Source of the DNA: CALAED01 sp937891035 | GTDB lineage: Bacteria > Actinomycetota > Actinomycetes > Streptosporangiales > Streptosporangiaceae | NCBI GenBank assembly: GCA_035642125.1 | Contig: DASQSZ010000457.1 | Coordinates: 1 to 31,531, forward strand | Length of the DNA: 31,531 bases | Direction of reading: 5' to 3' | In this document: positions 1-8,199 of the stretch, one piece after another | How the letters are laid out: each line of letters begins with the position of its first letter | Position numbering within the stretch: position 1 is the stretch's first letter | Program-made: the position numbers and the translations under genes | The notes under the pieces: generated by a model | What the model was told of the DNA's origin: nothing | Database searches by the model: none | The model's input: the letters and a program-made list of their open reading frames with translations, nothing else

Positions 1-45
1 AGCCCGCCCCACCAGCCCGGACGCCCCGGTGATCGCGACCTTCAT
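1..45 (-). CDS. TIGR01777-like NAD(P)-dependent epimerase/SDR protein, N-terminal fragment (truncated by window edge)
   Basis: Only the first 15 codons lie in the window. Read on the minus strand they give MKVAITGASGLVGRA, the first beta strand and glycine-rich GxxGxxG turn of a Rossmann fold that binds NAD(P). An SDR/epimerase of the TIGR01777 family directly beside the lipoylated E2 gene (with lipA/lipB beyond) is a conserved actinobacterial arrangement, which is the main reason for the family call. The start ATG has no Shine-Dalgarno sequence, but a TAGAGT hexamer sits six bases upstream, fitting leaderless transcription. The substrate is unknown, and other Rossmann enzymes would begin the same way. 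Confidence 0.7.
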   Translation of the reverse strand, partial: MKVAITGASGLVGRA

Positions 46-51
46 ACCCGC

Positions 52-57
52 ACTCTA
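52..57 (-). promoter_or_regulatory. Candidate -10 element (TAGAGT) for leaderless epimerase transcript
   Basis: On the minus strand TAGAGT matches the actinobacterial TANNNT -10 pattern and ends six bases before the ATG at 45. That spacing would put the transcript start on the initiation codon. No convincing -35 box was seen. Confidence 0.4.
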
Positions 58-273
58 TGGCCCAGGCCCCGCCCGTACCCGCCCGGCCCGCCCATAGGGA
101 CACATACGCATAGACAAGGAGTCATGGCGGGCTGTCACGAAGGTGTTCGTGAGGTAATCTCAAACCGCAGGCCGTTATCGGCCGACGTCGTCGATCACGG
201 GGACGTACAAGAACGTGCAGCTGCGGATTCGGATCCGGCCGGGGGCTCTCGCCGGTATGCGGTATTGAGAGCT

Positions 274-3069
274 ATGGGCGGCTCAAGGACGACGTTCCTG
301 GCGGTGACCGGCGACGGTTCCATCGTCGGCACCGCCATTCGTGGCATCGCGCAGCGCGACGATCAGGCCGATGTCGGCCCGCGGGTGCGCATGGCCCACC
401 TGCCACGCCCAGAAGACGTCCCCGCCCGGTCCGGACTGACCGTGCTGCCGCGGCGCCCGGCGGCGGCGTTCGTCGGTCGCGAATACTCGGCCCGGCGGCT
501 GCGCGATGCCCTGTGCCGCGACGGGACCGTCGTGATCACCCAGGCGGAGCCGGGGCCGGGCGGCATCGGCAAGTCCGAACTGGCCCTTCGGTACGCCGAC
601 GACTGCCGTGACCGATATCGCCTGGTCGGCTGGATCACCGCGAGCAGCGCGGAGCACATCGGCGCCGGCCTCGCCGCGCTCGCCGTCCGCATCCACCCTT
701 GCCTCGGCCCTACGGTCAAGACGGCGGTCGCCATCGACTGGGCGCTGGGCTGGCTGCGGACCCACGACGGCTGGCTGCTCGTTCTCGACGATGCCGAAGA
801 CGTCGAGCTCGTCGAGTCCCTCGCCGCCCGGCTCGATTCCGGGCACATCGTGATCACCAGCCGCCGGAGCGGCTGGGGCGGCCCGGCCGCAGAGATCAAA
901 CTCGAGCCGCTCGCGCCGCGGGCGGCGAGCGAGCTCGTGCTGACGTTGACCGGGGCGGTCGCCCGGGATCCAGGCGGCGAGCCCGTCCCAGCGGCCGATC
1001 AGGAGGTCGCCGGTCGCATCGCGGCCGAGCTGGACCACCTGCCGCTGGCCCTGGAGCAGGCCGCGGCCTACATTCGCGAGACCGGGATCGGCCTCGGGCC
1101 CTACCTGGAACTTTTGCGGGCGCGGGCCGCGTCAACCGCCGAGACGAGCGGCGCACCGACGGACGAGACGGGCGGCGCGCGGCACCGCGCCGTCGCCCGC
1201 GTCTGGGAGATCACCCGTTCCGCGCTCGCCGGCAGAGATCCGGGCGCGGTCCGGCTGCTGCATGTCCTCGCCGGCTACGCGCCGGAGGTCATCCCACGGG
1301 AATTGATCGCACCCGGCGAGGTCGGCGACGGTGACGTGGCCGTCAACGCGGCACTCGACCTGCTCGCGACCTACGGCATGATCGGCCGCGACGCCGCGAG
1401 CGACGGAGGCCCCGCGCCGGTCGTCCTCCACCGCTCCGTCCAGTCCGCGCTGGCGATGGATGCGGAGGCCGACCCGGAAGCCGGGCCTACGGCACTCGAC
1501 TGGCTGGTGCGAGCCATCCCGGCCGCGCCCGACTCCGATGTCGCCGGCTGGCCGTTGTGGCGCCGGCTGACCCCGCACATCGAAACGGTGGCCCGGCAGT
1601 GCGCCGGGCACGCGGACTCCGAGCCGCTCGGGGTGCTGCTCAACGAGACCGCGCTGTTTTATTGGGCGCAGGGCGCCTACCCCCAGGCGTTGACGTACTG
1701 CGAACAGGCGCTGGCGGTCACCGAGCGGACCCTTGGGCCCGATCACCCCGACGTGTCGGCCGCCCTGGCAAGACTCGCCGAGTTCTACCGGAAGCTGGGC
1801 CGCTTGCCCGCGGCGCTGCCCTTGGCGGCACGCGCGGTGACGATCGCCGAGCAGGCACTGGGGCCCGACCATCTGGACATCGCGGCGGCGCTGGGCGCCC
1901 TCGCCGGGACCCACCGCGAGTTGGGCCTGGTCGCCGAGGCGCTGCCGACGGCACGGCGCGCGTTGACGATCACCGAGCGGCTGCTCGGGCCGGACCATCC
2001 GCGGGTGGCGCGCGCGCTGGCGGATCTCGCGCTCATCTACAAGGCGCTGGGCCGGGCGGCGGACGCGCTGCCGCTGGAGGAGCGGGCGCTGGCGATCACC
2101 GAGACGGCGCTTGGCGCCGACCGTCCCGAGGTGGCCATCCGGCTGGGCAACCTGGCGTCCACGTACGTGGGTCTGGGCCGGGCCGCCGACGCGCTGCCGC
2201 TCGAGGAGCGGGCGCTGACGATCACCGAAACCGCTCTGGGCGCCGACCACCCCGACGTCGCCGTCCGGCTGGGCAACCTGGCGTCCATCTACTCGGCGCT
2301 GGGCCGGGCCGCCGACGCCCTGCCGCTGGAGGAACGCGCGCTGGGGATCACCGAGGGCGCGCTGGGCGCCGACCATCCGCATGTCGCCACGGCCCTGGGA
2401 AATCTCGCTTCCACGTACGCACAGCTCGGCCGGGTCGCCGAGTCGCTGCCGCTGGAGGAGCGGGCGCTGGCGATCACCGAAGACGCGCTGGGACCGAACC
2501 ATCCGCACGTCGCAACCGCCATGGGGAATCTGGCGCTGACCTGCAAGGCGCTGGATCTGGTCGGCGAGGCGCTGCCGCTGGAGGAGCGGGCGCTGGCGAT
2601 CACCGAGGACGCCCTCGGCGCCGACCACCCCGACGTGGCCATTCGCCTCGGCAACCTCGCCGGGACGTATCGGATGCTGGGTTGGGCGGACGAGTCGCTG
2701 CCGTTGGAAAAGCAGGTGCTGGCGATCATCGAAGGCGCGCTCGGGGCGCACCATCCCGACGTGGCGACGGCCCTGGGGAACCTCGCCTCCAGCTATTCGG
2801 AGCTGGGGCTGGCCGGTGACGCGCTGCCGTTGGAGGAGCGGGCGTTGGCGATCACTGAGGGCGCGCTGGGCGCCGACCATCCCGACGTGGCGATCCGCCT
2901 CGGCAACCTCGCCTTCACCTATCACGCGCTCGGCCGCGTGACCGATGCTCAGGCGGGCGCCCGGCGCGCCTACATCTGCGCGCTGGCCAGCCTGGGCAGC
3001 GCCCATCCCACGACCGAATGGGCCGAGCGACTGTGCCGTGATCTCGGCGTGGCCCTGGAGCCCGACTGA
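274..3069 (+). CDS. STAND/NB-ARC-like ATPase with C-terminal kinesin-light-chain-type TPR repeats
   Basis: A large signal-transduction ATPase. The P-loop GPGGIGKS is at 553-576, a Walker B segment WLLVLDDAED at 772-801, then an IVITSRR strand, and a later LPLALEQAA motif typical of NB-ARC/AP-ATPase domains. The segment VGREYSARRL just before the P-loop is the usual entry to this module. From about 1636 to the end come some ten TPR units of 42 residues built on ALPLEERALAITE and LGADHPDV. No effector domain with a known catalytic motif is visible at the N terminus. Known relatives act as ATP-dependent switches in regulation or defence; this one's trigger is unknown. Start: an ATG at 124 is in frame, but its AAGGAG lies only two bases away and codons 124-273 have many A/T third positions, unlike the rest, so the ATG at 274 is preferred. 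The gene sits between two genes that are normally adjacent, suggesting insertion. Confidence 0.85.
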   Translation: MGGSRTTFLAVTGDGSIVGTAIRGIAQRDDQADVGPRVRMAHLPRPEDVPARSGLTVLPRRPAAAFVGREYSARRLRDALCRDGTVVITQAEPGPGGIGKSELALRYADDCRDRYRLVGWITASSAEHIGAGLAALAVRIHPCLGPTVKTAVAIDWALGWLRTHDGWLLVLDDAEDVELVESLAARLDSGHIVITSRRSGWGGPAAEIKLEPLAPRAASELVLTLTGAVARDPGGEPVPAADQEVAGRIAAELDHLPLALEQAAAYIRETGIGLGPYLELLRARAASTAETSGAPTDETGGARHRAVARVWEITRSALAGRDPGAVRLLHVLAGYAPEVIPRELIAPGEVGDGDVAVNAALDLLATYGMIGRDAASDGGPAPVVLHRSVQSALAMDAEADPEAGPTALDWLVRAIPAAPDSDVAGWPLWRRLTPHIETVARQCAGHADSEPLGVLLNETALFYWAQGAYPQALTYCEQALAVTERTLGPDHPDVSAALARLAEFYRKLGRLPAALPLAARAVTIAEQALGPDHLDIAAALGALAGTHRELGLVAEALPTARRALTITERLLGPDHPRVARALADLALIYKALGRAADALPLEERALAITETALGADRPEVAIRLGNLASTYVGLGRAADALPLEERALTITETALGADHPDVAVRLGNLASIYSALGRAADALPLEERALGITEGALGADHPHVATALGNLASTYAQLGRVAESLPLEERALAITEDALGPNHPHVATAMGNLALTCKALDLVGEALPLEERALAITEDALGADHPDVAIRLGNLAGTYRMLGWADESLPLEKQVLAIIEGALGAHHPDVATALGNLASSYSELGLAGDALPLEERALAITEGALGADHPDVAIRLGNLAFTYHALGRVTDAQAGARRAYICALASLGSAHPTTEWAERLCRDLGVALEPD
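1636..2979 (+). repeat. 126-bp tandem coding repeat (42-aa TPR units, about ten copies)
   Basis: The TPR part of the STAND gene repeats every 126 bases. The central units (about 2040-2900) share long near-identical stretches at DNA level, such as the codons for LPLEERAL, whereas the first three units and the last are more diverged. This is the pattern of internal expansion by recombination, so copy number may vary between strains. Confidence 0.85.
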
Positions 3070-3085
3070 TAGTGAGGATGTAGGT

Positions 3086-3171
3086 GAGCGCCTCCCGATG
3101 GGTGTGGCCCATCGACGGACTGGCCCATGGTGTCCTCAACGGGATCCGCCGGCCCCGTTCGGGAGGCGCTC
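3086..3171. terminator. Long inverted repeat with nested hairpin between convergent STAND and sucB genes
   Basis: GAGCGCCTCCCGA (3086-3098) is perfectly complementary to TCGGGAGGCGCTC (3159-3171), a 13-bp stem around about 60 bases. Overlapping its base is a second hairpin, CGATGGG/CCCATCG (3096-3102 with 3108-3114). It lies between two convergent genes, so a bidirectional terminator is the simplest reading. No T-run follows, as is common in actinobacteria. The large loop is unusual for a simple terminator. Confidence 0.5.
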
Positions 3172-3239
3172 GTCTGCACTGTGGGGCCCCTGCGGCCGGC
3201 CCGCCCGTTGGCGTCCCAGGCCGAAGGGGCCGATGATCG

Positions 3240-4820
3240 TCAGCTGAGGCCGAGTTCGCTTTCGAAGTTGCCCTCTTCCAGCCGGTGCTTGACCGTGGCG
3301 AGGAAGCGGGCGGCGTCGGCGCCGTCGACCAGGCGGTGGTCGTAGGTGAGACACAGGTAGCACATCGACCGTACGGCGATGACCTCACCGAGGGCGGGGT
3401 CGTCCACGACCGCGGGACGCTTCACGACCGCGCCGGTGCCAAGCATGCCGACCTGTGGCTGGTTGAGAATGGGCGTGTCGATCAGCGCGCCGCGGCTGCC
3501 CGTGTTGGTGATCGTGAACGTGCCGCCGGCGATCTCGTCCGGGCTGACCTTGTTGGTGCGGGTGCGTTCGGCGAGGTCGGCGATCCTCTGGGCGAGGCCG
3601 CCGAGGTTAAGCTGGCCGGCGTTGTGGATCACCGGCACCATGAGGCCGCGGTCGGGCACGTCGACCGCGATGCCGAGATTTTCCGTGTCGTGGTAGGTGA
3701 CCTCGCTGGTCTCGCTGTTGATCACGGCGTTGAGCTTCGGGTGGACCTTGAGCGCCTCGACCGCGGCCAACGCGAAGAACGGCAGGAACGACAGCTTGAC
3801 GCCCTCGCGCCGCTGGAAGTCGGCCTTGGCCCGCTCCCGCAGCTTGGCGATCTTGGTGATGTCGACCTCGACCACGGTCGTGAGCTGGGCGGAGACCTGT
3901 AGGGACTCCACCATGCGGCGAGCGATGGTCTGCCTGATACGCGACATCTTCTCGGTGGTGCCGCGCACACGGGCCGCCTCCGGCGACGGGGCGACGGCCG
4001 CCGGGGCCGACGCTGCGGGTGCCTGAGCGGCCGGCGCGGCGGGCGCCTGGGCGGCGGGCGCGGCTGGCCCGGTGGGTGCCTGGGCGGCTGGCGCAGCCGG
4101 CGCGGCGCGTTCGGCCTGGGCGGCCTGTTCCGCCTGTTCCGCCTGCCGCGCTCGGGCGGCCTCGAGCACATCCTGCTTGCGGATGCGGCCGCCGACGCCG
4201 GTGCCCTTGACCTGCGACAGATCGACGTTGTGCTCGGCCGCGAGCTTGCGGACCAGCGGCGTCACGTACGGACCCTCGCCGGGCGGGGCCGGCGGCGCGG
4301 CGGGAGCCTGGGCCGGAGCCTGCGCGGGTGCCGGTGCCGGTGCCGGCGGGGCCGGGGCGGCCGGCGGAGCCGGGGGAGGCGGGGGAGTCGGCGGCTCGGG
4401 CGCAGCCGGCGGCCACGGCCCGGGCTCGGGCGCCGCTTCCGCTTCTGGTGCCTGTGTCTCCGGCGCGGCCGGCGCCGCCGGTGGCTGGTCCCGCTGCTCG
4501 GCGGGTGCCGGGGCGGCCGGTTCGGCGGCCGCGGCCGGTGGGGCCTCGGCGGCCGGTGGCGCCGCCTCGGCCGTCGCCTCGTCCTCTTGGGCGATGACCG
4601 CGAGCTGGGCGCCGACCTCGACGGTCTCGTCCTCGGCGACGGTGATGCTGGTCAGCACGCCCGAGGCGGGCGAGGGGATTTCGGTGTCCACCTTGTCGGT
4701 GGACACTTCGAGGAGCGGCTCGTCGGTCTCGACGTGCTCACCCTCCTTCTTCAACCAGCGGGTGACGGTGCCCTCGGTGACGCTCTCGCCGAGCTGGGGC
4801 ATGGTGACGGAGACCGGCAT
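3240..4820 (-). CDS. sucB: Dihydrolipoamide acyltransferase, E2 of a 2-oxoacid dehydrogenase complex (SucB/DlaT type)
   Basis: Transfers the acyl group from the lipoyl arm to CoA in a 2-oxoacid dehydrogenase complex in the cytoplasm. Visible domains: one N-terminal lipoyl domain (about 1-76) with the modified lysine in STDKVD (Lys43); a long Ala/Pro linker (about 85-183); a peripheral-subunit-binding domain (about 184-222, YVTPLVRKLAAEHNVDLSQV); a second Ala/Pro/Gln linker; and the catalytic domain (about 288-526) with the DHRLVDG motif (His495, Asp499). The 526 aa contain one lipoyl domain, whereas actinobacterial homologues often have two. Such genes are usually annotated sucB, but the mycobacterial orthologue (DlaT) serves pyruvate dehydrogenase, since the 2-oxoglutarate E2 function is fused into Kgd; substrate assignment is therefore open. 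It follows lpd by 38 bp, in an apparent pepA-lpd-sucB unit, with AAAGGAG upstream of ATG. Confidence 0.95.
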   Translation of the reverse strand: MPVSVTMPQLGESVTEGTVTRWLKKEGEHVETDEPLLEVSTDKVDTEIPSPASGVLTSITVAEDETVEVGAQLAVIAQEDEATAEAAPPAAEAPPAAAAEPAAPAPAEQRDQPPAAPAAPETQAPEAEAAPEPGPWPPAAPEPPTPPPPPAPPAAPAPPAPAPAPAQAPAQAPAAPPAPPGEGPYVTPLVRKLAAEHNVDLSQVKGTGVGGRIRKQDVLEAARARQAEQAEQAAQAERAAPAAPAAQAPTGPAAPAAQAPAAPAAQAPAASAPAAVAPSPEAARVRGTTEKMSRIRQTIARRMVESLQVSAQLTTVVEVDITKIAKLRERAKADFQRREGVKLSFLPFFALAAVEALKVHPKLNAVINSETSEVTYHDTENLGIAVDVPDRGLMVPVIHNAGQLNLGGLAQRIADLAERTRTNKVSPDEIAGGTFTITNTGSRGALIDTPILNQPQVGMLGTGAVVKRPAVVDDPALGEVIAVRSMCYLCLTYDHRLVDGADAARFLATVKHRLEEGNFESELGLS

Positions 4821-4858
4821 GGCTCTCAGCGACTCCTTTTGAAATGCGTACAGGCGGT

Positions 4859-6250
4859 TCAGCCGTGGACGTGCAGCGGCTTTCCGGCGAGGGCGAGGTG
4901 CGCCTCGCCGATGGCCTCGGACTGTGTCGGGTGCGGATGGATGAGCTGCGCGACCTCGGCGGGGAGCGCCTCCCAGTTGTAGATGAGCTGCCCCTCGGCG
5001 ATCAGCTCGCCGACCCGGCTGCCCACCATGTGGATGCCGAGCACGGGGCCGTCCTTGGCCGCGATCACCTTGACCTCGCCCTGGGTCTGCAGGATCTTGC
5101 TTCGCGGGTTGCCCGCGAGATCGTAGGTGACCTCGGTGATCTCATGACCGCGCTCCTTGGCCACGGCGGAGGTGATGCCGACCGCGGCGACCTCGGGCTC
5201 GGAGTAGGTGATGCGCGGCACGCCGTCGTAGTCGATCGGAGCCGGGCTGAGGCCGCCTAGCCGCTCGGCCACCAAGATGCCCTCGGCGAAGCCGACATGC
5301 GCCAGCTGCGGGGTGGGGACGAGATCGCCCACGGCCGAGATGGTCGGCACGCTCGTACGGCAGTATTCGTCCACCTTGACGAAGCCGCGCTCCAGCTCGA
5401 CGCCGGCCGCCTCGAACCCCAGGTCGGCGGAGACCGGGCCGCGGCCGACCGCCACGAGCAGCAGCTCGGCGTCGAGCTTCTTGCCGCCGTCGAGGGTGAC
5501 GGCCACCCCGTTGTCGGTGTACTTGACGTTTTCGAACCGAGCGCCAAGCTCGGACTTGATGCCGCGCCGCCGGAAGGCCCGCTCGAGCCGCTTGGAGCTG
5601 GACTCCTCCTCCAGCGGGAGCAGATGGGGCAGCATCTCGACGATCGTCACCTCGGCGCCGAACGACCGCCATACGCTGGCGAACTCGACGCCGATCACGC
5701 CGCCGCCCAGCACCACCACCGACTCGGGAACATGGTCGAGCATCAGCGCGTGGTCGCTGGAGATGACGCGGTCGCCGTCGATGTCGAGGCCGGGCAGCGA
5801 CCTCGGCTCCGAGCCCGTCGCCAGGACGATGTGGCCGGCCTCGAGCGTAGTGGTCGCGCCGGCCGCGTCGCTCACCTGGACCTGGGTGGGGCCGGTGAGC
5901 CGGCCCTCGCCTTCGATGATGGCGATGCCGCGGCCTTGGATCAGCCCGGTCAGGCCCTTCACCGTGGTGCTGACGACCTTATCCTTGTACGCGTTGACGC
6001 CGGCCACGTCCACGCCGTCGAACTGGGCCTTGACGCCGAAGCTCGCCGCGTCACGAGTCTGGTCGGCCACCTCGGCCGCATGCAGCAGCGCCTTGGTGGG
6101 AATGCAGCCGCGGTTCAGGCAGGTGCCACCGATCTTGTCGCGCTCGATCAGCGCGACGCGCTTGCCCAGCTCCGCCGCCCGCAACGCACACGCGTAGCCA
6201 CCGCTGCCGCCGCCCAGGACGACGATGTCGAAGGGGCCGCTCTCAGCCAC
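4859..6250 (-). CDS. lpdA: Dihydrolipoamide dehydrogenase (E3)
   Basis: FAD-dependent disulfide oxidoreductase that reoxidises dihydrolipoamide on E2 with NAD+. The FAD-binding GGGSGG turn is at residues 13-18, the redox pair is in GGTCLNRGCIPTK (Cys44/Cys49), a second Rossmann motif VVVLGGGVIGVEFA binds NAD, and the C-terminal HPHPTQSE carries the catalytic His-Glu pair contributed to the partner subunit. At 463 aa it is full length. The start is GTG at 6250, preceded by a strong GAGGAG. It lies directly upstream of the E2 gene and is presumably co-transcribed with it. Confidence 0.96.
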   Translation of the reverse strand: MAESGPFDIVVLGGGSGGYACALRAAELGKRVALIERDKIGGTCLNRGCIPTKALLHAAEVADQTRDAASFGVKAQFDGVDVAGVNAYKDKVVSTTVKGLTGLIQGRGIAIIEGEGRLTGPTQVQVSDAAGATTTLEAGHIVLATGSEPRSLPGLDIDGDRVISSDHALMLDHVPESVVVLGGGVIGVEFASVWRSFGAEVTIVEMLPHLLPLEEESSSKRLERAFRRRGIKSELGARFENVKYTDNGVAVTLDGGKKLDAELLLVAVGRGPVSADLGFEAAGVELERGFVKVDEYCRTSVPTISAVGDLVPTPQLAHVGFAEGILVAERLGGLSPAPIDYDGVPRITYSEPEVAAVGITSAVAKERGHEITEVTYDLAGNPRSKILQTQGEVKVIAAKDGPVLGIHMVGSRVGELIAEGQLIYNWEALPAEVAQLIHPHPTQSEAIGEAHLALAGKPLHVHG

Positions 6251-6376
6251 AGGTCGCTCCTCAATGCTTATTTCGCTGCCATGAGCATCTTTTCATCTAT
6301 CCGAACCCAGCTCACACCACACGTGTTCCGCTCCGCGACACTGGGGCCCGGTCGAGGGGTCACGCCGCCGGGTCAG

Positions 6377-6407
6377 GTGCCGCCGGTCCGCGGCCGGCCG
6401 CGGCACC
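6377..6407. terminator. GC-rich hairpin with 16-bp palindrome downstream of pepA
   Basis: GGTGCCGC (6377-6384) pairs with GCGGCACC (6400-6407), and a perfect palindrome CCGCGGCCGGCCGCGG occupies 6388-6403, so alternative stems are possible. It falls in the 211-bp gap between pepA and lpd on the minus strand. It could terminate or attenuate pepA transcription before lpd, which would weaken the idea of a single pepA-lpd-sucB transcript. Confidence 0.35.
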
Positions 6408-6437
6408 GCCTCGGTGGCACCGCCTCGTGGCACCGCC
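6402..6437. repeat. Three short direct repeats of GGCACCGCC
   Basis: GGCACCGCC occurs at 6402, 6416 and 6429 (spacing 14 and 13 bases), embedded in a GC-rich gap just beyond the pepA stop codon. The likely origin is slippage; no function is evident. Confidence 0.5.
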
Positions 6438-6461
6438 CTGGCGGCGCAGGTCGGGGCGCGG

Positions 6462-7967
6462 TCACAGCACGCCGGCCGCCACGTCCTCGGCGATCTGCAC
6501 CAGCGTGCGGGTCCCCGCGCCGGTGCCTCCCTTCGCCGTATACCCGTACGGCTCGCCTTTATGGAACGCCGGGCCGGCCAGGTCGATGTGCGCCCACCGG
6601 ACCCCGTCGGGCACGAACTCCTTGAGGAAGATCCCGGCGGTGAGCATGCCGCCGGAGCGTTCGCCGGCCACGTTGGCGATGTCGGCGACCGCGGAGTCCA
6701 GGCCCTTGCGCAGCTCTTCGGGCAGCGGCATGCCCCACGCGCAGTCGCCGACCCGGCCGGCGGCGGCGACAACCTTGTCCCGCACGTCGTCGTCGTTGGC
6801 CATCACCCCGGCGGTACGGGTGCCGAGCGCGATGATCTGGGCGCCGGTGAGGGTCGCGACGTCCACCAGCAGATCCGGCTCGTCCTCGCCGGCGCGAACG
6901 AGCGCGTCCGCCATGACCAGCCGGCCCTCCGCGTCGGTGTTGAGGACTTCGACGGTCTTGCCGCCGTAGATGGAGATCACGTCGGACGGGCGCTGCGCGG
7001 TGCCGCTCGGCATGTTCTCGGCCAGCGCCATGTAGGCGACCGCGTTGACCTTGACGCCGAGCCGGGCGATGGCCCGCATCGCAGCGAGCACGGCCGCGGC
7101 GCCGCTCATGTCGGACTTCATGTCCTCCATGGCCCCGGCCGGCTTGAGCGACAACCCGCCAGAGTCGAACGTGATGCCCTTGCCGACGAAGGCGACCGTC
7201 TTGGCCGCATCGGGATGGGCGTAGCCGAGCCGCACCAGCCGGGGCGGGTTGATCGAGCCCTGCCCCACTCCGACGAGGCCGCCGTAGCCGCCTTCGGCCA
7301 GCGCCTCCTCGTCGAGCACCGCGACGGTCAGGCCGGCTTCGGTGCCGACGCTCTCGGCGATCTCGCCGAGGCCGCCGGGAGTCAGATCCGACGGCGGCGT
7401 GTTCACCAGGTCCCGGACGAGCACGACCGCTTCGGCGATCACCTCGGCGCGTCGTACGGCCGCAGCTCCGGCGGCCTCGTCCATCGGGGACAGCACCGTC
7501 AGCTCCGCGACCGGGATCTTGCCGTTGAGGTCGGTGCGGTACTTCTGAAAGGAGTAGTTGCCGAGCATCCCGCCGATCGCCACGGCGGTGAGCTCGTCTG
7601 GCGTGCCGGCGGGCAGCGCGATGGCGACCTTGGCGGACCCGGCCAGCGCGCGCACGGCCGCCCCTGTCGCGCGGCGCAGTCGTTCGGTGTCGTAGCCGTC
7701 CTCCCCGGCGGGTTCGGCGCCGAGCCCGGCGGCGACCAGCAGCGGGGCGGTCAAGGTGCCGAGCGCCGGGAGTTTGGTGATCTCTTCGGCGGTGCCCTTC
7801 GCGCCGAGCGCGGCCAACGCCTCGGCGAGCCGGCCGTCGTATGCCCGGCCGACGTCATCGGCGCCGGGGGCGAGCCGGACGCCGGAGTCTGAGGAGAGGA
7901 CGCCGATCACGATCGCGTCGACGTCGAGCGTGGAGGGTGCCGCGTTGGCGAGCTGCAGGGTCGTCAC
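6462..7967 (-). CDS. pepA: Leucyl aminopeptidase (M17, PepA family)
   Basis: Cytosolic di-metal exopeptidase that releases N-terminal residues during peptide turnover. The 501-aa product has an N-terminal macro-like domain and a C-terminal catalytic domain. That domain holds the metal/active-site segment FVGKGITFDSGGLSLKP and the family signature NTDAEGRLVMADAL, which supplies the Asp and Glu metal ligands and the active-site Arg. The start is GTG at 7967. There is no good Shine-Dalgarno sequence, but a TAGCAT hexamer eight bases upstream hints at a very short leader. pepA beside lpd/E2 is conserved in actinobacteria without an obvious biochemical link. Confidence 0.95.
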   Translation of the reverse strand: MTTLQLANAAPSTLDVDAIVIGVLSSDSGVRLAPGADDVGRAYDGRLAEALAALGAKGTAEEITKLPALGTLTAPLLVAAGLGAEPAGEDGYDTERLRRATGAAVRALAGSAKVAIALPAGTPDELTAVAIGGMLGNYSFQKYRTDLNGKIPVAELTVLSPMDEAAGAAAVRRAEVIAEAVVLVRDLVNTPPSDLTPGGLGEIAESVGTEAGLTVAVLDEEALAEGGYGGLVGVGQGSINPPRLVRLGYAHPDAAKTVAFVGKGITFDSGGLSLKPAGAMEDMKSDMSGAAAVLAAMRAIARLGVKVNAVAYMALAENMPSGTAQRPSDVISIYGGKTVEVLNTDAEGRLVMADALVRAGEDEPDLLVDVATLTGAQIIALGTRTAGVMANDDDVRDKVVAAAGRVGDCAWGMPLPEELRKGLDSAVADIANVAGERSGGMLTAGIFLKEFVPDGVRWAHIDLAGPAFHKGEPYGYTAKGGTGAGTRTLVQIAEDVAAGVL

Positions 7968-8133
7968 GAAGCCCGATGCTAGTCAAAGCGCCAACCGCTG
8001 TGGAGGAGTTGGATCAAGCCTTAACGTGCGCGAGATCGGCTTCCTTGCCAGTTCGGGGCCGGGCCGCACCCGTCGGCCGCGCCGTCCCGCCACCATCCAT
8101 TCCGATCCGCCGCCCTCTGGACACCGGAGTTCG

Positions 8134-8160
8134 TTAGCCTGACTAAGGATCGGCTACGTT
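8134..8160 (+). promoter_or_regulatory. Candidate promoter/operator of the MFS gene
   Basis: The pepA-MFS divergent gap contains an imperfect palindrome TTAGCCTGACTAA (8134-8146, ends TTAG/CTAA) followed by TACGTT (8155-8160), which fits a -10 box for the MFS gene about 40 bases before its ATG. The palindrome is too short and divergent to call an IdeR/DmdR iron box; a different repressor site or chance is possible. Confidence 0.3.
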
Positions 8161-8199
8161 GGGGCCTTGTCAGGCTGGTCCACGCGAGGATCGAAGTGA

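Noticed and set aside
1132..3006. 624-codon open frame antisense to the TPR array
   Set aside because: It mirrors the 126-bp repeat and high GC. The predicted protein is a periodic Arg/Gln/Gly-rich sequence without a fold-like pattern, while the plus-strand TPR protein explains the DNA fully.
8134..8146. Possible iron box upstream of the MFS transporter
   Set aside because: The TTAG/CTAA palindrome is only 13 bp and lacks the extended IdeR/DmdR consensus; kept only as a weak generic operator candidate.
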